From Gammaproteobacteria bacterium (GTDB lineage Bacteria; Pseudomonadota; Gammaproteobacteria; Acidiferrobacterales; Acidiferrobacteraceae), in contig JAPTWT010000025.1 of the NCBI GenBank assembly GCA_028064935.1, forward strand, positions 1-6,236: a stretch of 6,236 nt of DNA, written 5' to 3'. Within the stretch, counting starts at the first letter, position 1; every line of letters begins with the position of its first letter. A program made the position numbers and the translations under genes. The notes below the pieces were generated by a model. That model searched no databases, was not told where the DNA came from, and saw nothing but the letters and a program-made list of their open reading frames with translations. Of the stretch, positions 5,639 through 6,236 are shown in pieces.

Positions 5639-6193
5639 ATGACGGTTTTGAGTTCCCCAACTAACGTTGAGGTTGACCAATTCTACCGCGCATATGGGGC
5701 CGCGATATTCGCTTGGCAGGAAGTTGAAACGGCACTATTCAAGCTCTACCATTCGATAAACGTGCTGAATGGTGAGCGTAATATTATGGTTTCAGCAATG
5801 AACTACTATAAGAAAAAGTCGTTCGGACCGAAGCTGCAGCTAGTTAGCAAACTGGTAACAGGTGCCTGCGCAAGAAAATATATCGACTGGGACGCTTTAG
5901 AAGCCGATCTAAAATACGAAGCTGAGTTTCGAAACTTTCTTGCGCATAGTCCCGTTCAATTAATGATCAATCCTGATGGATCAGTTGGTATAGAGCTCGT
6001 AGATCCAATATTTCTGCCGTTATCGATGAGAAGCGGTGCTTCTATTTTCCGAAAATATGACAGTAACGAATGCGTGATCATTTGTGAGCGCTTTAAAGAT
6101 ATTGCCCGACGCATTGATACGGCACGCGCGAAAGTTCCGCATAAATTTAAAAATGACCAATTGATTCTTCCGGAAGACTACGAGCCAGAGTAG
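5639..6193 (+). CDS. HEPN-like small protein of unknown function
   Basis: I do not recognise a named family for this 184-residue protein. It is predicted mostly helical in its first two thirds: FYRAYGAAIFAWQEVETALFKLY (15-37), a middle KLQLVSKLV helix, and then LKYEAEFRNFLAHSP (91-105). The last carries R98-N99-F-L-A-H103, an Rx4H motif with the RN form typical of HEPN RNases and HEPN-fold toxins; the early W26xE28 helix fits the same fold. No nucleotidyltransferase (MNT) partner or antitoxin lies beside it in the window. An in-frame stop shortly upstream limits the start to the ATG at 5639, which lacks a good Shine-Dalgarno sequence. Its DNA is plainly AT-richer than the CBASS genes, suggesting separate acquisition. 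No membrane segment or signal peptide is seen. Whether it is an RNase, toxin or another defence gene is open. Confidence 0.7.
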   Translation: MTVLSSPTNVEVDQFYRAYGAAIFAWQEVETALFKLYHSINVLNGERNIMVSAMNYYKKKSFGPKLQLVSKLVTGACARKYIDWDALEADLKYEAEFRNFLAHSPVQLMINPDGSVGIELVDPIFLPLSMRSGASIFRKYDSNECVIICERFKDIARRIDTARAKVPHKFKNDQLILPEDYEPE

Positions 6194-6236
6194 GGATCTT
6201 CCAATGACCGCTTTCGCTGCCATGCCGTCGTTGGGT
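6194..6236. other. Unassigned window end
   Basis: These 43 bases hold no feature I can assign. The AATGACCGCTTTCG at 6203-6216 resembles the TGACCG motif at 559-564 in the left flank. A frame opening at the ATG at 6204 stays open to the edge, too short to judge. Confidence 0.3.

Noticed and set aside
1..6236. CRISPR array, insertion sequence or integrase
   Set aside because: No regularly spaced direct repeats, transposase or integrase motifs were seen within the window.

Overview
The window carries a complete, apparently intact type III CBASS anti-phage locus with a NucC effector and its own CapH/CapP regulatory pair. The moderately GC-rich coding DNA, Shine-Dalgarno-led starts and family resemblance point to a member of the Pseudomonadota, most likely a gamma- or betaproteobacterium. 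The closest relative I can recall is the E. coli MS115-1 type CdnC/HORMA/TRIP13/NucC system. The species cannot be told from this window.

Layout. Positions 1-675 hold no convincing gene. They contain short inverted repeats, a tRNA-Thr anticodon-arm-like sequence and scattered GCGGACATT/TGACCG-type motifs, and look like flanking or junction DNA. From 3823 down to 676, on the minus strand, runs a tight four-gene operon: cdnC (cGAS/DncV-like nucleotidyltransferase), cap7 (bacterial HORMA protein), cap6 (TRIP13/Pch2-like AAA+ ATPase) and nucC (cA3-activated DNA endonuclease). The junctions are a 9-nt gap, a 1-nt overlap and a 4-nt overlap, so the operon is probably translationally coupled. From 3927 to 5163, on the plus strand and divergent from the operon, lie capH (XRE-family repressor) and capP (HExxH ImmA/IrrE-type metallopeptidase). 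The ~100-bp divergent intergenic region holds overlapping promoter candidates and three copies of ACTAGACAT/ATGTCTAGT, a strong candidate for the CapH operator. Positions 5164-5638 have no convincing gene but contain a perfect 10-bp-stem hairpin, a second inverted repeat and a consensus DnaA box. At 5639-6193 is an AT-richer gene for a small HEPN-like protein with an RNFLAH (Rx4H) motif. The last 43 bases cannot be assigned.

How it works together (family knowledge plus inference). The HORMA protein, on sensing a target, binds and activates CdnC, which makes cyclic tri-AMP. TRIP13 disassembles the active HORMA-CdnC complex and limits signalling. Cyclic tri-AMP assembles and activates NucC, which destroys cellular DNA and aborts infection. 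CapH keeps the operon quiet, and CapP cleaves CapH when it senses DNA damage or single-stranded DNA, raising expression. The system is a described type. The less explained parts are the operator architecture, the lack of a cysteine near the CapP zinc site, the HEPN-like neighbour and the repeat-rich flanks.
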